A stretch of 64,000 nucleotides of DNA from positions 8,115,537 to 8,179,536 of the forward strand of contig OZ024894.1 of assembly GCA_964017195.1 (NCBI GenBank), in the 5' to 3' direction. The notes beneath the pieces were generated by a model. It was not told the origin of the DNA, ran no database searches, and saw only the letters and a list, made by a program, of their open reading frames with translations. Numbering within the stretch: position 1 is the stretch's first letter; each line of letters begins with the position of its first letter. Position numbers and translations under genes: made by a program. Shown piece after piece: positions 34,290 to 62,850 of this stretch. This DNA is from Siderastrea radians. Lineage: Eukaryota; Cnidaria; Anthozoa; Scleractinia; Rhizangiidae.

Positions 34290-35714
34290 CAGTTGATCCA
34301 GGTCACGCGTGAACGGAAACTCTAAAATTCAAAACAACGTGACGAGTCACGTTCTCCGTATTTGAGCATTCGCCTTGTGTTTCTTGAGATTCAGAGAGGG
34401 ATTTCCAAAATCGAAAGGAGATTTCGAATCTGTCACAGATTTTTCGAAATGTTCAGACCTGGTTATGTTAATGCCTTAGGTCGGAAGAACAGGCCATGTA
34501 GGCCTCTCCACAAGGAAACGAGAAGACGAATAGTTGATCGTTATTTGACTGGACAGGGACCGAAAGCGATCTCCACAGCAGCTCGTGCAACTCCTGGCGC
34601 TGTTTATTCACTGTTTATTGTATCATTCGACATCATGAAACGTTCAATACATGTGAGGCGTTCAGTCAAGGGGGACGAAGTTATCCTTCTAAACTTTCAG
34701 ACGACGTTGCATGTAGAATCTATTGAATTGTTCAAACAAGCGAAACCTAGGATATATGGATGGGAAAATCGCGAAAGATTGTTGAGCAGTAGGTTATGCA
34801 ATAGACGAAGCACAGGTCACCAAAGCGTAATATGAGAGTTTGTATGGAGCTGAAATTCGATTGAAAATAATCGGCAGTTTTCCGTGGAAAATACCTAAAA
34901 ATCAAAATAGTTGGAAAAACCTTATCTTTGTGTGTTTGCTGTGTCTTTACCGCTTTTCCGAACTGCTGGGTGCCGTTTGGGGCGATATTCTGTTTAACGG
35001 TCGAAGCGACGTCTTGTCACGTACTGGCTTTACTTTCAGTGACAGATGTCGCATCGACCGTTAAACAGAAAATCGCCCCAAACGGCCTCCAGAAGCTCGG
35101 AAAAGTGGCAAAAACACAGAAAACACACAACAGGTAATGGTCTTCAAACCTATTTCGCTTTTTAGGTATTTTGCACGGAATACTGACCATTTACATTTTG
35201 GATCGAATTTCAGCTCCATACAAACAACTCACATTACGCTTTGGTTAACTGTGGACGAAGCGTCGGCTTTGTCTTTAATCAACCTCGCAACTAGGAAAAA
35301 CTGCCATCAGTAATTGCTTGACACGGCAGATGTATCTTGGTTTTCGTCCACTTCCTTCGGAGCTACCGTTCTTACACAAGCGTTCAGCTCCAAGGTTTGT
35401 TCTCGTTCGGTTGAAACAGGAATCACGCGTCAGCAAAATAATTGACATAATTTCACCTCCTTCTAGTCGTCTAAAACGTTTTTGAACCACTGACGAGAAG
35501 CGAACCCAGAAAATAACGCGGTCTCTCGATAAAACAAAGATTTGTCCCGTCACAACCCGTTGCTTCTACAAAGATAGAAGCCATTTTCGGAAATTTCAAT
35601 GAGATCTTCAATATTTCCCTTGTGATCTCCGTTATGTCACTGAAAGTAGCTTGTTTATTTGAAGACTCGGATCACGTGCTGAGGTTTCCGTTCACGCGTG
35701 ACGTGGATCAACTG
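34290..35714 (+). mobile_element. Tc1/mariner-type relic with TA target duplication, split by a MITE
   Basis: Ends CAGTTGATCCAGGTCACGCG and (reverse complement) CAGTTGATCCACGTCACGCG, both continuing TGAACGGAAAC, so the TIRs are at least 31 bp with one mismatch. TA flanks both sides (34288-34289 and 35715-35716), as expected for Tc1/mariner. A plus-strand frame at 34362-34620 encodes a paired-type HTH fragment (CRPLHKETRRRIVDRYLTGQ, GPKAISTAARATPGAV). No DDE catalytic domain is visible, so it is a non-autonomous or decayed copy. Element 34811-35253 is inserted in it. Confidence 0.78.
34811..35253. mobile_element. Foldback MITE (443 bp) nested in the Tc1-like relic
   Basis: Ends CACAGGTCACCAAAGCGTAA and (reverse complement) CACAGTTAACCAAAGCGTAA. 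Inversion continues through GTTTGTATGGAGCTGAAATT and on to a central pair GCCGTTTGGGGCGAT / ATCGCCCCAAACGGC, so nearly the whole element is one hairpin. A 7 bp direct repeat GACGAAG flanks it (34804-34810 and 35254-35260). Confidence 0.85.
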
Positions 35715-35937
35715 TAAAGAAAACAAACTTATTTCTCACTTCTGTGCTAAAAAATCTTGAAAGAAATTAAAAGGGTAGTGTGTTGCTCTCTAGTCTAGCT
35801 TACTATCTATGCAAGTGATCCAGAGCCTCTATACTTTTCACGCAGACCAAATTAACGAGATCTTCCTCAAGAAGCGAGACAAAAAACGTTTTGCCACTAC
35901 AATAAGCCAAAGCTAAGCTCCGTTGGTACATACTTAC

Positions 35938-36030
35938 ATTTTCGTCAAATCCGGTAAGTTGAACAAGACAAAATCTACACTCAGTTGTATTCTGTACGAC
36001 AAGTCCGTGAGAGAGAACGAACGCGTGGAG
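35938..36030 (-). promoter_or_regulatory. Candidate 5'UTR exon and promoter of the ADP/ATP carrier
   Basis: On the minus strand a strong donor GTAAGTATG follows 35938, so a 5'UTR exon probably ends there and splices to the acceptor beside the ATG at 33849. The exon start is a guess. Upstream (about 36050-36100) the minus strand has TGACGTAA (CRE-like) and GATTGGCCAATT (CCAAT boxes), plausible promoter elements for a housekeeping carrier. Confidence 0.45.
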
Positions 36031-36189
36031 ACCTCGCGATCAAATACTCCAAAATTACGCAACTGGTTACGTCACTAAGGTAATTGGCCAATCAGCGCAC
36101 AAAATTACCTAATTAGGGAATCTCCCGCTGAAAATTGCTGAGAAGATTGAGCCGCTTTACGGGGGTGGGGGGGGGGGGGGGGTACGGGG

Positions 36190-36632
36190 AGGGGTGGGGT
36201 TATGGTGTCCATGGAGGGAGGAAGATCCTAGCACTAGGAAGATTCTAGAAACCGAAACAAATTTTCGTTTGGTTTACATGCAGAAATTTTGGTTGGGGTG
36301 GTTGCTGGAAATCAAATAAAATTGTCGGCCTTTAGCAGCTGAACGCCCGGAGGCCGCCATATTTGTTTTTCTGCCCCTAGTACTAGGATCTTCCGAGCGA
36401 AAGTAGTTTACACGGTGCTAGGATCTTTCTAGCACTAGGATCTTCCTATCTGTCAGCTAGGAAGATCCTAGCGCTAGAAAGATCCTAGCGCCAGGGCCAA
36501 GTACAACATTTTACATGTAAACTGAACACATAAAACATATGGCACTGGGATGATCCGCCTTCTCGGGATCTTCCTAGCGCTAGGCGAGCTAGGGTCTTCC
36601 TCTCTCCATGTAAACAGCCCCTTAGATCCTGA
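36190..36632. mobile_element. MITE rich in AGGATCTTCCTAGCGCTAGG palindromes
   Basis: Ends near GTCCATGGAGGGAGGAAGAT (left) and CTAGGGTCTTCCTCTCTCCATG-type sequence (right, inverted). About eight AGGAAGATCCTAGC/GCTAGGATCTTCCT motifs lie inside, several forming self-complementary pairs. A long G-run directly precedes it (about 36163-36181). No coding capacity. Confidence 0.65.
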
Positions 36633-39600
36633 CGGGGGCTCAAGCATTTGCTCAAAATCTTGTTTATGAGTGCTTTGAAAGGCTTTAACACTGGTTTGGT
36701 GGCATGAATTCGAACTCTGTAAAATTATTGAGAGGGTAAAAAGGACCACGTAAAGGCGCGGGATCCTGGTGAATCTATAAATCAGCCATTTCGATACAGT
36801 ATAAGCGAAGAAAGAAAACATTAGAAATGTTTATAACTGTATTAATCTGTGGGGGTCAACGGGGAACCCGGTCTCCCAGCCATTTTGGAAAAGAAAGAGA
36901 AAGAAACTGTCCCTCGGGCCCTCACCTACACTGGACGATTCTGGATACTGATTTCGTCACTGAAAAATGACATGTTCGTCGAAAAATGATTTTCAGTTTT
37001 AGCTGATCTGTCGGAAAAGTAAAACTGAAGATATACCTAATAAAAAGCAATAGCTTTTATTGCAACTGAAGGAACTGTTTACTAAGGGATAGACCCTTCC
37101 AATTTTTGAGGGGTGAGGGCAATTTGTCTGTCTCAATTTTTTGTGACTAAAAGCGTTGTATGAATTTTCTTTCACTATTTTACACAGTAGTTTTTTCATT
37201 CCATTCACTGTGCCGATTATTTTTCTTCTAAAAAAAGTTTCGCGGGAATTTTTGTAGTATCCCCCCTTCCCAAATCAAAAATAAAATGGTGTGGGCTGGT
37301 TGCGAATGAAATGTCGTTTTCTCTATCAAAATGATATTGATTTCCAAGGAAAATGTACTCCACAACAACAGCGTTAATAGCCACCTTCACTTTATTTCTA
37401 TTGAACACTTACTCATGCACAAATATATGACCATTATCCTAAATAAACAATTTAGACTCATTTTGAGCCGCTGAATTACAGAATGGTGATTTATTCACAT
37501 TTGGTTAAAAACAGGGAATTAAGCGTGTTTAAAAGGACTTCTTTGAGCCTTATCTCTTTGACTATTCCGCCTCCGTTTAGGGTCGTCACTCAACACCAGA
37601 CGATATGGCGAGGCAATGCCGCCCCCCCCACCCCCCCTACTCACACCCTGTGTTGCGTTACTTCCCAAACGGTAAAATCAGCGGAGGGTAAAGGCAAGGA
37701 GAGCTCAGAGGAACACGTCACTAAGTCACGCGCTGCGACCTGCGCACCACAATGAGCGAGTCTCGTGTTCCTTGAACCACCGCTCCTCCACATCATCGAA
37801 ACAGCGATTAGTTGGAAATATCTTGATCAGTAAAGAGTAATCGATTCCCACGTTATATACAAAATGTTATTGCAACTTAAAACTCAATGCGCTGTGGCTT
37901 TACGTTTAGCCCCACACAAAAGGTTAGGACAGGTATCGATCGGTACAATCTTTAGGATGAGAAGAAAAAATGGCGTGGGGGAAGCGAGAGGGGAGGTAGG
38001 GGATGTGGGGTGCCGGGGACAAAGGAGGGGAGGGGGATTCCCCTAAGTGAAACGTAAAGTAAAATGATAAAACATCTGCTGCACTATATGTAGTGCGTTG
38101 AGAAAGCAGACTCTTGTTACTGGGTATAATATCTTATCTGTGAGACGTCTTCTATAATTCAGTTACTCCAACCCAAACTACCTCAAATTAACAAACAATT
38201 CTGGCCGCAAACAAGGTGTTTGCCATACAAAGGAAAGCAGTTATGATGAAATTGCACGGGAAAAGCACCCGGCATAAGATATTAGGGAACTTAAGCAAAC
38301 TCAACGGTGACGGCTGACGAGAACGTCACAAAATAAAAGGTTTAAAATTATCAAAACAATGACTCTGCACGTGCGATACAGATTTTGGTACATTTCTTTT
38401 GCCGTCCTCTGCAAAACAACAACGTGAAATGACGAAATTCAAAGTTTTATGTAGAACGTGGACACACGACAGTGAATTTTCGTTTTTATACTGAACTGTA
38501 ACGCAGTCCTTACAGAGTCAGCTCCCGGATTGTTTGGCTACAATAGACAGATTGAACGAGTTGAAACTATCGCGAAGAAGTTTGAAATATTTGGAAGTCA
38601 TTTTTAAAGTGACGTTTTCCTTGGTGTTGCCGTCGTGGTTGCTTAAGCTCCCTATTACAACCAAGCGCGGACGCTAAAAAGGGAAATGACTTTTGCTTCT
38701 CAGCCAATCAACAAGCCAAGAGTCGTTTATCGGCATGCGGCTATTTTGACTACCTCTGCCTTTTTCACACACGTAAAAAATATATTTTACGCTACTGCCT
38801 TTTAACCACCATTTTTTCGAGTTCAATTTAACTTGCACATTATTTTGTAAATTAAACTACGAGTACGCTACGGTTTCAGTATGTTTGTACGAAATATAAC
38901 AGTCTCAATTCTGACATTTTTAAGTTAAAATATATCCTCCTAAAATGCCTACCTAAAAGGCAGCAGATAATACCGTGCCGTACCGTGTTAAAGGTGCTGA
39001 CACGGAAAACGGCGGTTTGCAAACGCGCGTCAGCAAATACGCACTGGCGTGTGTTAATGTAGCAAAACCAGTGTGCCAAAACGTTGGCAAACTGCTTCTG
39101 CGAGGTTCAAATAAAAGTGAAGTATACAGGTGTGTATGTATGAAACTTCACGCGCGCTCACACCAGTTTGTAAACTTAAGTTTCCATAGAGAAGGCGCCC
39201 ACAGCCAGGTCTCTCTGACATTTGCAAATTTCCACCACTGTTTCCACGATTAGCTACGATCTAGACTAGGTTTTAACCAAAGCTGTTCAAATCAACACGG
39301 CGGTTAAACGTAGGAAAGTCAATTGTTTTCCAGTGCTTCGCACCTTTTAGAAGTAGAGTTTTAGGGCGCGTTTTCTTGGTCTCTTCTGGAATGAGAATGA
39401 CAGAATGGAAATGATCAGAATTATTGGCATATGGAACAAGGAAAAAAACGATCGTTCTAAAAATGGACTGAAAACTGACCGAGAGTTTTTTCCTTAGGCT
39501 CGGCAGGCGAATTTAAATTTGTCGCGGATGCGCTGTTGTTTCAGTCAGCCATTTCGTTATTGCTAAGTGCCGATTGCCCGGGCGATTGACAAATTCTTCA

Positions 39601-39755
39601 TTATGCTTATTCTGTTCATTTTCCCCCAAATAGCAGAATTCATGTAATGGCATTAAGACCATTCCAACGATTCCGGAATAATAACAGGTAATAAAAACCG
39701 CGCCAAAAGGCCATTCCAAGTATTCTCATTCCAGAATGGTTACCAAAAAAGGCCT
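36633..39755. other. Intergenic, no supported gene
   Basis: Contains a C-rich run near 37621-37638 and G-rich stretches near 37976-38036. Short open frames look random. A block at 38940-39250 is locally GC-richer (GCGCGTCAGC, CACGCGCGCT) but matches no known exon. Confidence 0.4.
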
Positions 39756-39764
39756 CCTTAGTGT

Positions 39765-39913
39765 CATCTCGGAGACCCAGGGGCAGCTAGTCGGGACGAC
39801 AGGATTTTCATGGGCGAAAGTTTACAACAAGAACGCTCTCCCGTTCTTGTTGTAAACTTTCGCCCACGAAACTCCCGTCGTCCCGACTAGCTACCCCTGG
39901 GTCTCCGAGAATG
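39765..39913. mobile_element. Hairpin mini-transposon with 9 bp target duplication
   Basis: About 68 bp arms (CTCGGAGACCCAGGGGCAGC at the left; near-exact reverse complement at the right) with a ~6 bp loop around CTCTCC. Inner arms are GGGCGAAAGTTTACAACAAG and its reverse complement. A direct repeat CCTTAGTGT flanks it (39756-39764 and 39914-39922). Confidence 0.88.
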
Positions 39914-39922
39914 CCTTAGTGT

Positions 39923-40447
39923 CTGCAATTTGCAAGAACACATTGGTAAGAGATGCGGTGACTGAGAAGAATTCAAGGTGACAAATCGGGTTGGCTCATA
40001 TGTAGTCAGCAGTTACTTTTTCCTGAACACTTTTCACAAACGGCCGTACAATTTGCACTTAAAGTGAAGGAGGCCATGCTGTATTTAAACAAAAACTATC
40101 TACAAATCCGGGCGACATTTTGACAGGAACGGCGTGCGCGTTGCGCGTTTGACCACTGCGAAGGTCCATTTTACAGCAATACCCGCGCTTTTGATGACAT
40201 TACGGCTACTTTTAATGGCCTTTATTTGAGCAGGGGTACAAAGGCCATTACTCACCTATTTAATTTTTGTCCCGACTGTTTTAATGTCACGTACCACGGA
40301 CGGCAGCAACGCTGCCAGTTTTTCTCCCTGTAAGCCGCAATTCTACTTAGCAAAATCCCTGATTGTTCACTTTTTCGTCTGTCATTCAGAGGTTTGTGTG
40401 CGCGTACGTTGTTTTTGGTGATGCACTGAACACCACATTTCGCAGGC
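39923..40447. other. 3' flank of the diaphanous formin
   Basis: Follows the formin stop codon on the minus strand and would contain its 3'UTR. No other feature seen. Confidence 0.4.
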
Positions 40448-57773
<17,326 letters not shown>

Positions 57774-58287
57774 CTAAAAATAACAAAGAAAAAATAAGTA
57801 CATACCGTATTTTTTCGGTTATAAGACACACTCGGTTATAAGACGAACCACTAACTTTAAAACTTTATTGTGTCAAGTCAACAAACCGAAAATTTCACCA
57901 AAACACTTGGTTATAAGACGCAAGCTAGACTAAGCAAATTTTTCTTTGTCAAGTTCACTTTGATTGCAACAAGATAATTTGAAATTCGCTAATTACGGTC
58001 ATTTCATGCTTGTAAAACAAAAGGAAAAAACTTACGCTTGCTAAACAAAAGGAAAAAAGTCACACGTCTTAATGATACACGAGTCATACCTCACAGGAAA
58101 CAACTTATTTTTTTCTATGAATACTAATTGATCTGTTTTAATGTTTATAAATATCACTCAGCTGATCGAACATTCAGTTGCAAAACTTCTCTTCTCTCTG
58201 CGAGTATTCATCAGTTGAACAAGCATTCTTTAGTCATTTTGTCATCATGCCAAGCACTCGTTGTCATGCGTATGATCTTAACTTTAA

Positions 58288-60116
58288 AGTGCATATGAAG
58301 TATTTTTTTTATTACATTTTTATAAAGCTTATCACGTCTAAATTACGAAATGACGAAAGAAATTCGACATAAAAAAAACGTAAGCCATTTTTTGGACGTT
58401 CAAAGTGGCCCAAATCGGCAAAAATTGTGTCCGTTAAAGACCGGAAGACTGGGAACGAGTTTATGCTTGTGATGACGTAGTAAATGCCTGGGATTTACAT
58501 GATTTCTCAACATTTGCTGAGATTTCGAGAGACTTATCGCCAGAGTTTTCCTGTTTGTCGGTTGTAACCCCCAAAATGTCGGACAGTGACGAAGTTATGT
58601 CCCTTTCGGAATCTGCTGCTATTGGGAATCCCTCAGACACAAGCGATTCAGGCGGAGAAATGGAAGTTGTGGGAGTAGTTCGACCTTACGCGGATGAGCC
58701 ATTAGCCCACACCACCGATGAAGAAGAAGATGATGAAGAAGATCAGGATGGCCTTACCCCTGACGTTCTGAGAGCACAATTTGAAGGGGAAGTGGCAGTG
58801 AATGAGTGGTTAGTACTTGGACGGGTTTTTTTGGAACTGAACAGGCGAAGAATTTTCCTTTTTATTAGTAGTTCTGCGCGATCGCGGTTTAGTTCGATTT
58901 TCACACTTTGTTTGTAGGTGTACATGCGGAGAATGCAGAATCCAAAACTTGACAGGCGCTTTGGAGTATAGATGCTGCAAAGAAATTGCACAGGTGCGGT
59001 AAAAGTTAATGTTCGATGGAAGCATTGAGTGCATAAAGTGTATCACCGAACATGATGACTTCGCACCAATGACCAACAAGACGGTCCTGCTGCAAGTTGG
59101 GCCTTTGCTGAGGGACAAGAACGGAAGACTATTGATAGTATGTAAAATGACAGGCCAAACACGACTCCCGCTAGTTGCTTAAGTTATTCTAGCCTTCAAA
59201 ATAGAGCTTTCTTAGTACATTCGCAACAGCCTTGTCCCTCTGATCAAAAAAGGTTGACCTATTGATCAAGAGAGTACTCAAGCTGTGATATAAACTGTTT
59301 GGAGGGTTTTATGTTACATTCTTAGAGCCGTTTTAAGTCTCTGTGCCGTTGTGTGTGCTAGCTCTTTGGCAATTAGTTAGCTTTTTGGGTTCAGATTAAT
59401 TGCAAGATTCTTTAAAGCCGCTTTAAAGAGTGATGTTTTCTGAAAGGATCCCAAGTTTCTAAGTCCGTGATTAAATGTCTGCTTGCGGTTATGTGCAAGA
59501 CATGTAACTTTCTTTATCACGGATGAGGTATAGAGTGTATAAAGGATCCTAGTTATTCTGAGACCATTACAGTCTCCTTTGATCATGTGAAAGCTACCGC
59601 TTCTTGCACTGTCGTTTTAACTCCACTTTCATGGTTGTGGTTCTAGAAATAGAATTACTTGGAGTTAAAACATTTCACCTCCATCGTCTTGTGGCATCAC
59701 TAGCATCCGACAGATACATCTCCAGCAGTTTAATTGCGTCTAGCAATTCTGAAACAGGTTATTGTTTCATCTTCCTGTCACGGTCTGTTTGTAAATCGTA
59801 AACGATTTTCTAAACCTCCATTTGTTAAACCTGCAGCAGTTAAAATGCTGGTTCGAAAGACTCAAGGTGCTACACGTGAATAAGCTGTGTTATTTCTCAA
59901 GCACGTGTGTTTTGAAGTATTTACTACGTCACAGCCTTGTAATACGATCGTTTTGGCCGCGCGCAAAATGGAGACACTTTCCGGCGCTTAATTCGAACAT
60001 TACAGGCCTGATAACTGCCGATTGAAATGGTTCTTTTCGGTAAAACCCACATTTTCAAATTGAGGAAGATGTAAACTTTCATATTATCGCGAAAATTTTT
60101 TTACTTCATATGCACT
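58288..60116 (+). mobile_element. TTAA-flanked transposon inserted in the pogo transposase
   Basis: Begins AGTGCATATGAAGTA and ends with the reverse complement, flanked by TTAA (58284-58287 and 60117-60120). Removing it restores the pogo reading frame across LNFK/LKIV, so the boundaries are exact. TTAA targets are typical of piggyBac and Kolobok. It carries a gene fragment with a P2X7-like cysteine motif but no recognisable transposase. Confidence 0.9.
58576..59150 (+). pseudogene. P2X7 intracellular-domain-like cysteine protein fragment
   Basis: Exon 1 (58576-58808) encodes a Ser/Asp/Glu-rich N-terminus (MSDSDEVMSLSESAAIGN, TTDEEEDDEEDQDGL). Intron 58809-58917 (GT-AG) leads to exon 2: WCTCGECRIQNLTGALEY, RCCKEIAQ, then an in-frame TAA, then FDGSIECIKCITEHDDF. 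The C-x-C-x2-C...CC-x-E-I pattern resembles the zinc-binding intracellular domain of P2X7 receptors, a domain that I recall occurring in many cnidarian proteins and mobile elements. The stop and the loss of coding sequence after about 59150 indicate a dead copy. The P2X7 link is from memory of motifs, without alignment. Confidence 0.6.
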
Positions 60117-61799
60117 TTAAGTTGAAGATTGTAGCAGAAGTGGAAGCTGTTAACAACAACCGCGAAATTGCACGCGAGTATGGCATAACAGAATCGATGA
60201 TTCAAAAATGGAGAAACCAACAACATGTGTTGTTTTCGGGAAGATTGAAGATGACTGCCAAATGTGCCTCCATGGGTTCCTACCGTCCAAAGGATCCAGA
60301 GCTCGATCAACGCTTGGCGGATTGATTCAGCAATCAAAGAAGTCAAGGTAAATATTGTTTACATTTGTTAACTGTACTGAAGCAAAACTCAATGTCTATG
60401 CTTTCGATTTTCGATCACTATTGAACTGTTTCAATTACCTGTCACATGATGTTTACGATGTCCTTTCACTGATTGTGTTACTAATATTATGGTTTAATAT
60501 TTGCAGGTCTGTCAGTCAACAGCATGACGGTCCGGTTAAAGGCGAAGGAGTTCAGCTTCGATCCAGAGTTTAAAGCGTCCCTTGGATGGTACCCGAAATG
60601 GAAACGTCGCCATGCCAAGACGACTTTAGTGCAGCGACTTCCAGCGGATATGGAAGACAAGGTCGTGGAGTTCCACCGGTTTGTCCTGAAAGCCCGACAG
60701 CGCCATGGCTACGAGTTCAGCAGAATCTTGAACATGGATGAGACCCCCGTGTGGTTTGAGTTACCAGCCACAAGAACACTAGAGTTTACGGGTAATCGGA
60801 CGGTGCCAATTTTATCGTGCGGTGGCGACAAGACAAGTTTCACTGTTGTACTAGCAGTGGAGGCAGATGGTGCAAAACTTCCACCCAAGGTGATCTTCAA
60901 AGGTGTTCGCGAACTTTGAATCCAAGTCCTGCCGAGAATGCAGGTCTCCGTACACAAGAAGGGCTGGATGGACCAAGAAGGTATGTTCTAGTTTTGTTCT
61001 GTTGTTTTAACCGGTAATTCCCTTTCTGCGAATGTTACAGAAGTCACTTGGATAATTTCATGAGAACAAGGGTTGGAATTTGTTTGTTTCTTACGTCAAT
61101 TGCAACTGGCATGCACGTGCCTCATCGCACGAACGTGCTAAAATTAGACTTTGTTAGCCGTACTTCCAGCTTTTTGAGTCTCAGTAAATTGACATGAGTG
61201 GTGAATGTTTCTAAGTCTAATCGGGTTTATTTTGTTAACTTTTGTAGGAACCAAACAGTGGATTCGGAGGAATCTTCGCTTCACACCAGAGAACCGAGCG
61301 TTTCTTGTTTGGGATTCCTTCCACGGCCATTTGACCGATGCCGTTAAAGATCTCCTTTCCAGAAGAAACGTCGACGTTGCTGTGATTCCCGGCGGTCTAA
61401 CTCCAGTCCTGCAGCCCCTAGATAAATGCATTAATAAGCCATTTAAAGCAAAGGTCCGTGTGCAGGATGAAACTTGGACGGTCAACAGCCCGTTTACCTA
61501 CACGCCACCTGGGAAGAAGCGAGCGCCCAGCAAAGAAATGGTGCTGAGATGGATCAACAAGGCATGCATGGGATGAAATCCCCGCAGAGCTGATCAAGAA
61601 GTCGTTCAAATCCTGCGGCATTGCGAATGCATTAGACGGCACACAACAGTGTTCTCCCCAATTTTCAGGGCAACAGGTAAATCAGTTTTCCAGACCGGTA
61701 AAGCAGCCCGTGTGAAAATTCTTTTCCACACCGAAGTCGAAGTGCCGTCATAAGAGCCAGAATGTTACCCGTGAAACTAGCCGCTCAAACAGGTTTCAA

Positions 61800-62280
61800 A
61801 AACCGTACAGATAAACGTCGAGAAGAAAACGCTTAACACTGAACAACTTATGAATGTACTAACGTACACAGAAACGCCAAGAAGAGAAGTAAACATCTCA
61901 CGAAAGGCACCAACGAAATCTCCCGGAGAGAAGATAATGCTATATCAGCACTTACGAACATACCAACTTACGGATAAAAGTCGAGAAGATAACACTAATA
62001 CCGTACGAACGTGCTAACTTACAGAGAAATGTCAAGGAGATAAAACTAACAACACCTTCCGACAAACGGCGAAAAGATAACACTAATATTTTTGGAACTG
62101 ATTTTAACGTACAGAGAAACGTCGAGAAGAAAAGGCTAACATCTGATGAACGTACTAACGTACGGAAACGCCCAGAAGACTAATACCTTAGGAACGTACT
62201 AAAATACGGAGAAACAATGAAAAGATAGGATTAACATCTTATAAACGTTGAAACGTACGGAGAAATATCGAGAAATCCTT
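61800..62280. repeat. Diverged ~60 bp tandem repeat inside the pogo element
   Basis: Seven or so copies of ACGTACTAACGTACGGAGAA / ACGTCGAGAAGATAACACTA, much diverged. Confidence 0.65.
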
Positions 62281-62850
62281 TCACAATTCAATCCAATAGT
62301 ATATCTATATCAAATATTTTGGATATTTGTAATCCAGGCCTTAGCATGTGGTTCTAACCGGTAACGAGCGGTGCCACAAGCGGTAAATTTTACCGGTTAC
62401 CGCCTGATAAGGAGAACACTGACACAAGATGAGGCAGTTTGGGACGAGGAGGGAGATGAAACAGAAGATGAAGACGACACCATTGACAATGAATTTGACA
62501 CGGAAAGCGAAGGCGAAGGCGAGGATGAAGAGTGAGCAGTTCTTAAAAAACGGTTCTTTTCAGAGCCACCCCGGTTCTTTTCAGAAACACCAAACTGAAT
62601 AAAGTTCATGGCCAACAGTGTGTCTCTTATTTATACCTTTTGGGTTGGAAAATTTGGCCAATTTTTTGTTGTTGTGTGAAAATACTCGACTATAAGACGC
62701 ACCCCCAGTTTGGAACAGATTTAGAGCAAACAAGCCAATTTTCTCTGAAAAATGCTGCGCCTTATAACCGAAAAAATACGGTAACAAACAACAATGTACA
62801 GTAAACTCTAAAGTGGATCCCTTGCAACCAGCTCTAGATGTTGGCCTTAA

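Larger units (their letters stand above)
58247..62536 (+). pseudogene. pogo-type transposase, inactivated
   Basis: Pieces: N-terminus MPSTRCHAYDLNFK (58247-58287), interrupted by a TTAA element and resuming at 60121; HTH (NREIAREYGITESMIQKWRN) to about 60347; exon 60507-60980; exon from 61248. The catalytic DDD triad is visible: NMDETP, LVWDSFHGH and LQPLD. Lesions: the 1.8 kb insertion, a single-base deletion near 60324 (GCGGATTGATT where TGG ATT is expected), an in-frame TGA near 60917, and a 4 bp CATG insertion near 61565. An acidic C-terminus (about 62419-62536, DETEDEDDTIDNEFD) ends the relic. The middle of the last part is obscured by repeats. Exon-intron limits are inferred from GT-AG sites and remembered relatives. 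Confidence 0.85.
57805..62781 (+). mobile_element. pogo/Tigger-type DNA transposon with TA target duplication
   Basis: Ends CCGTATTTTTTCGGTTATAA at both sides (inverted at the right), flanked by TA (57803-57804 and 62782-62783). Internal TATAAGACG motifs lie near both ends. It carries a transposase relic on the plus strand. Total 4977 bp, of which 1829 bp is a later insertion at 58288-60116. It lies in a formin intron antisense to the gene. Confidence 0.9.

Noticed and set aside
37483..37755. A 90-codon plus-strand open frame upstream of the ADP/ATP carrier
   Set aside because: Includes a C-homopolymer-derived proline run and has no family resemblance or splice support.
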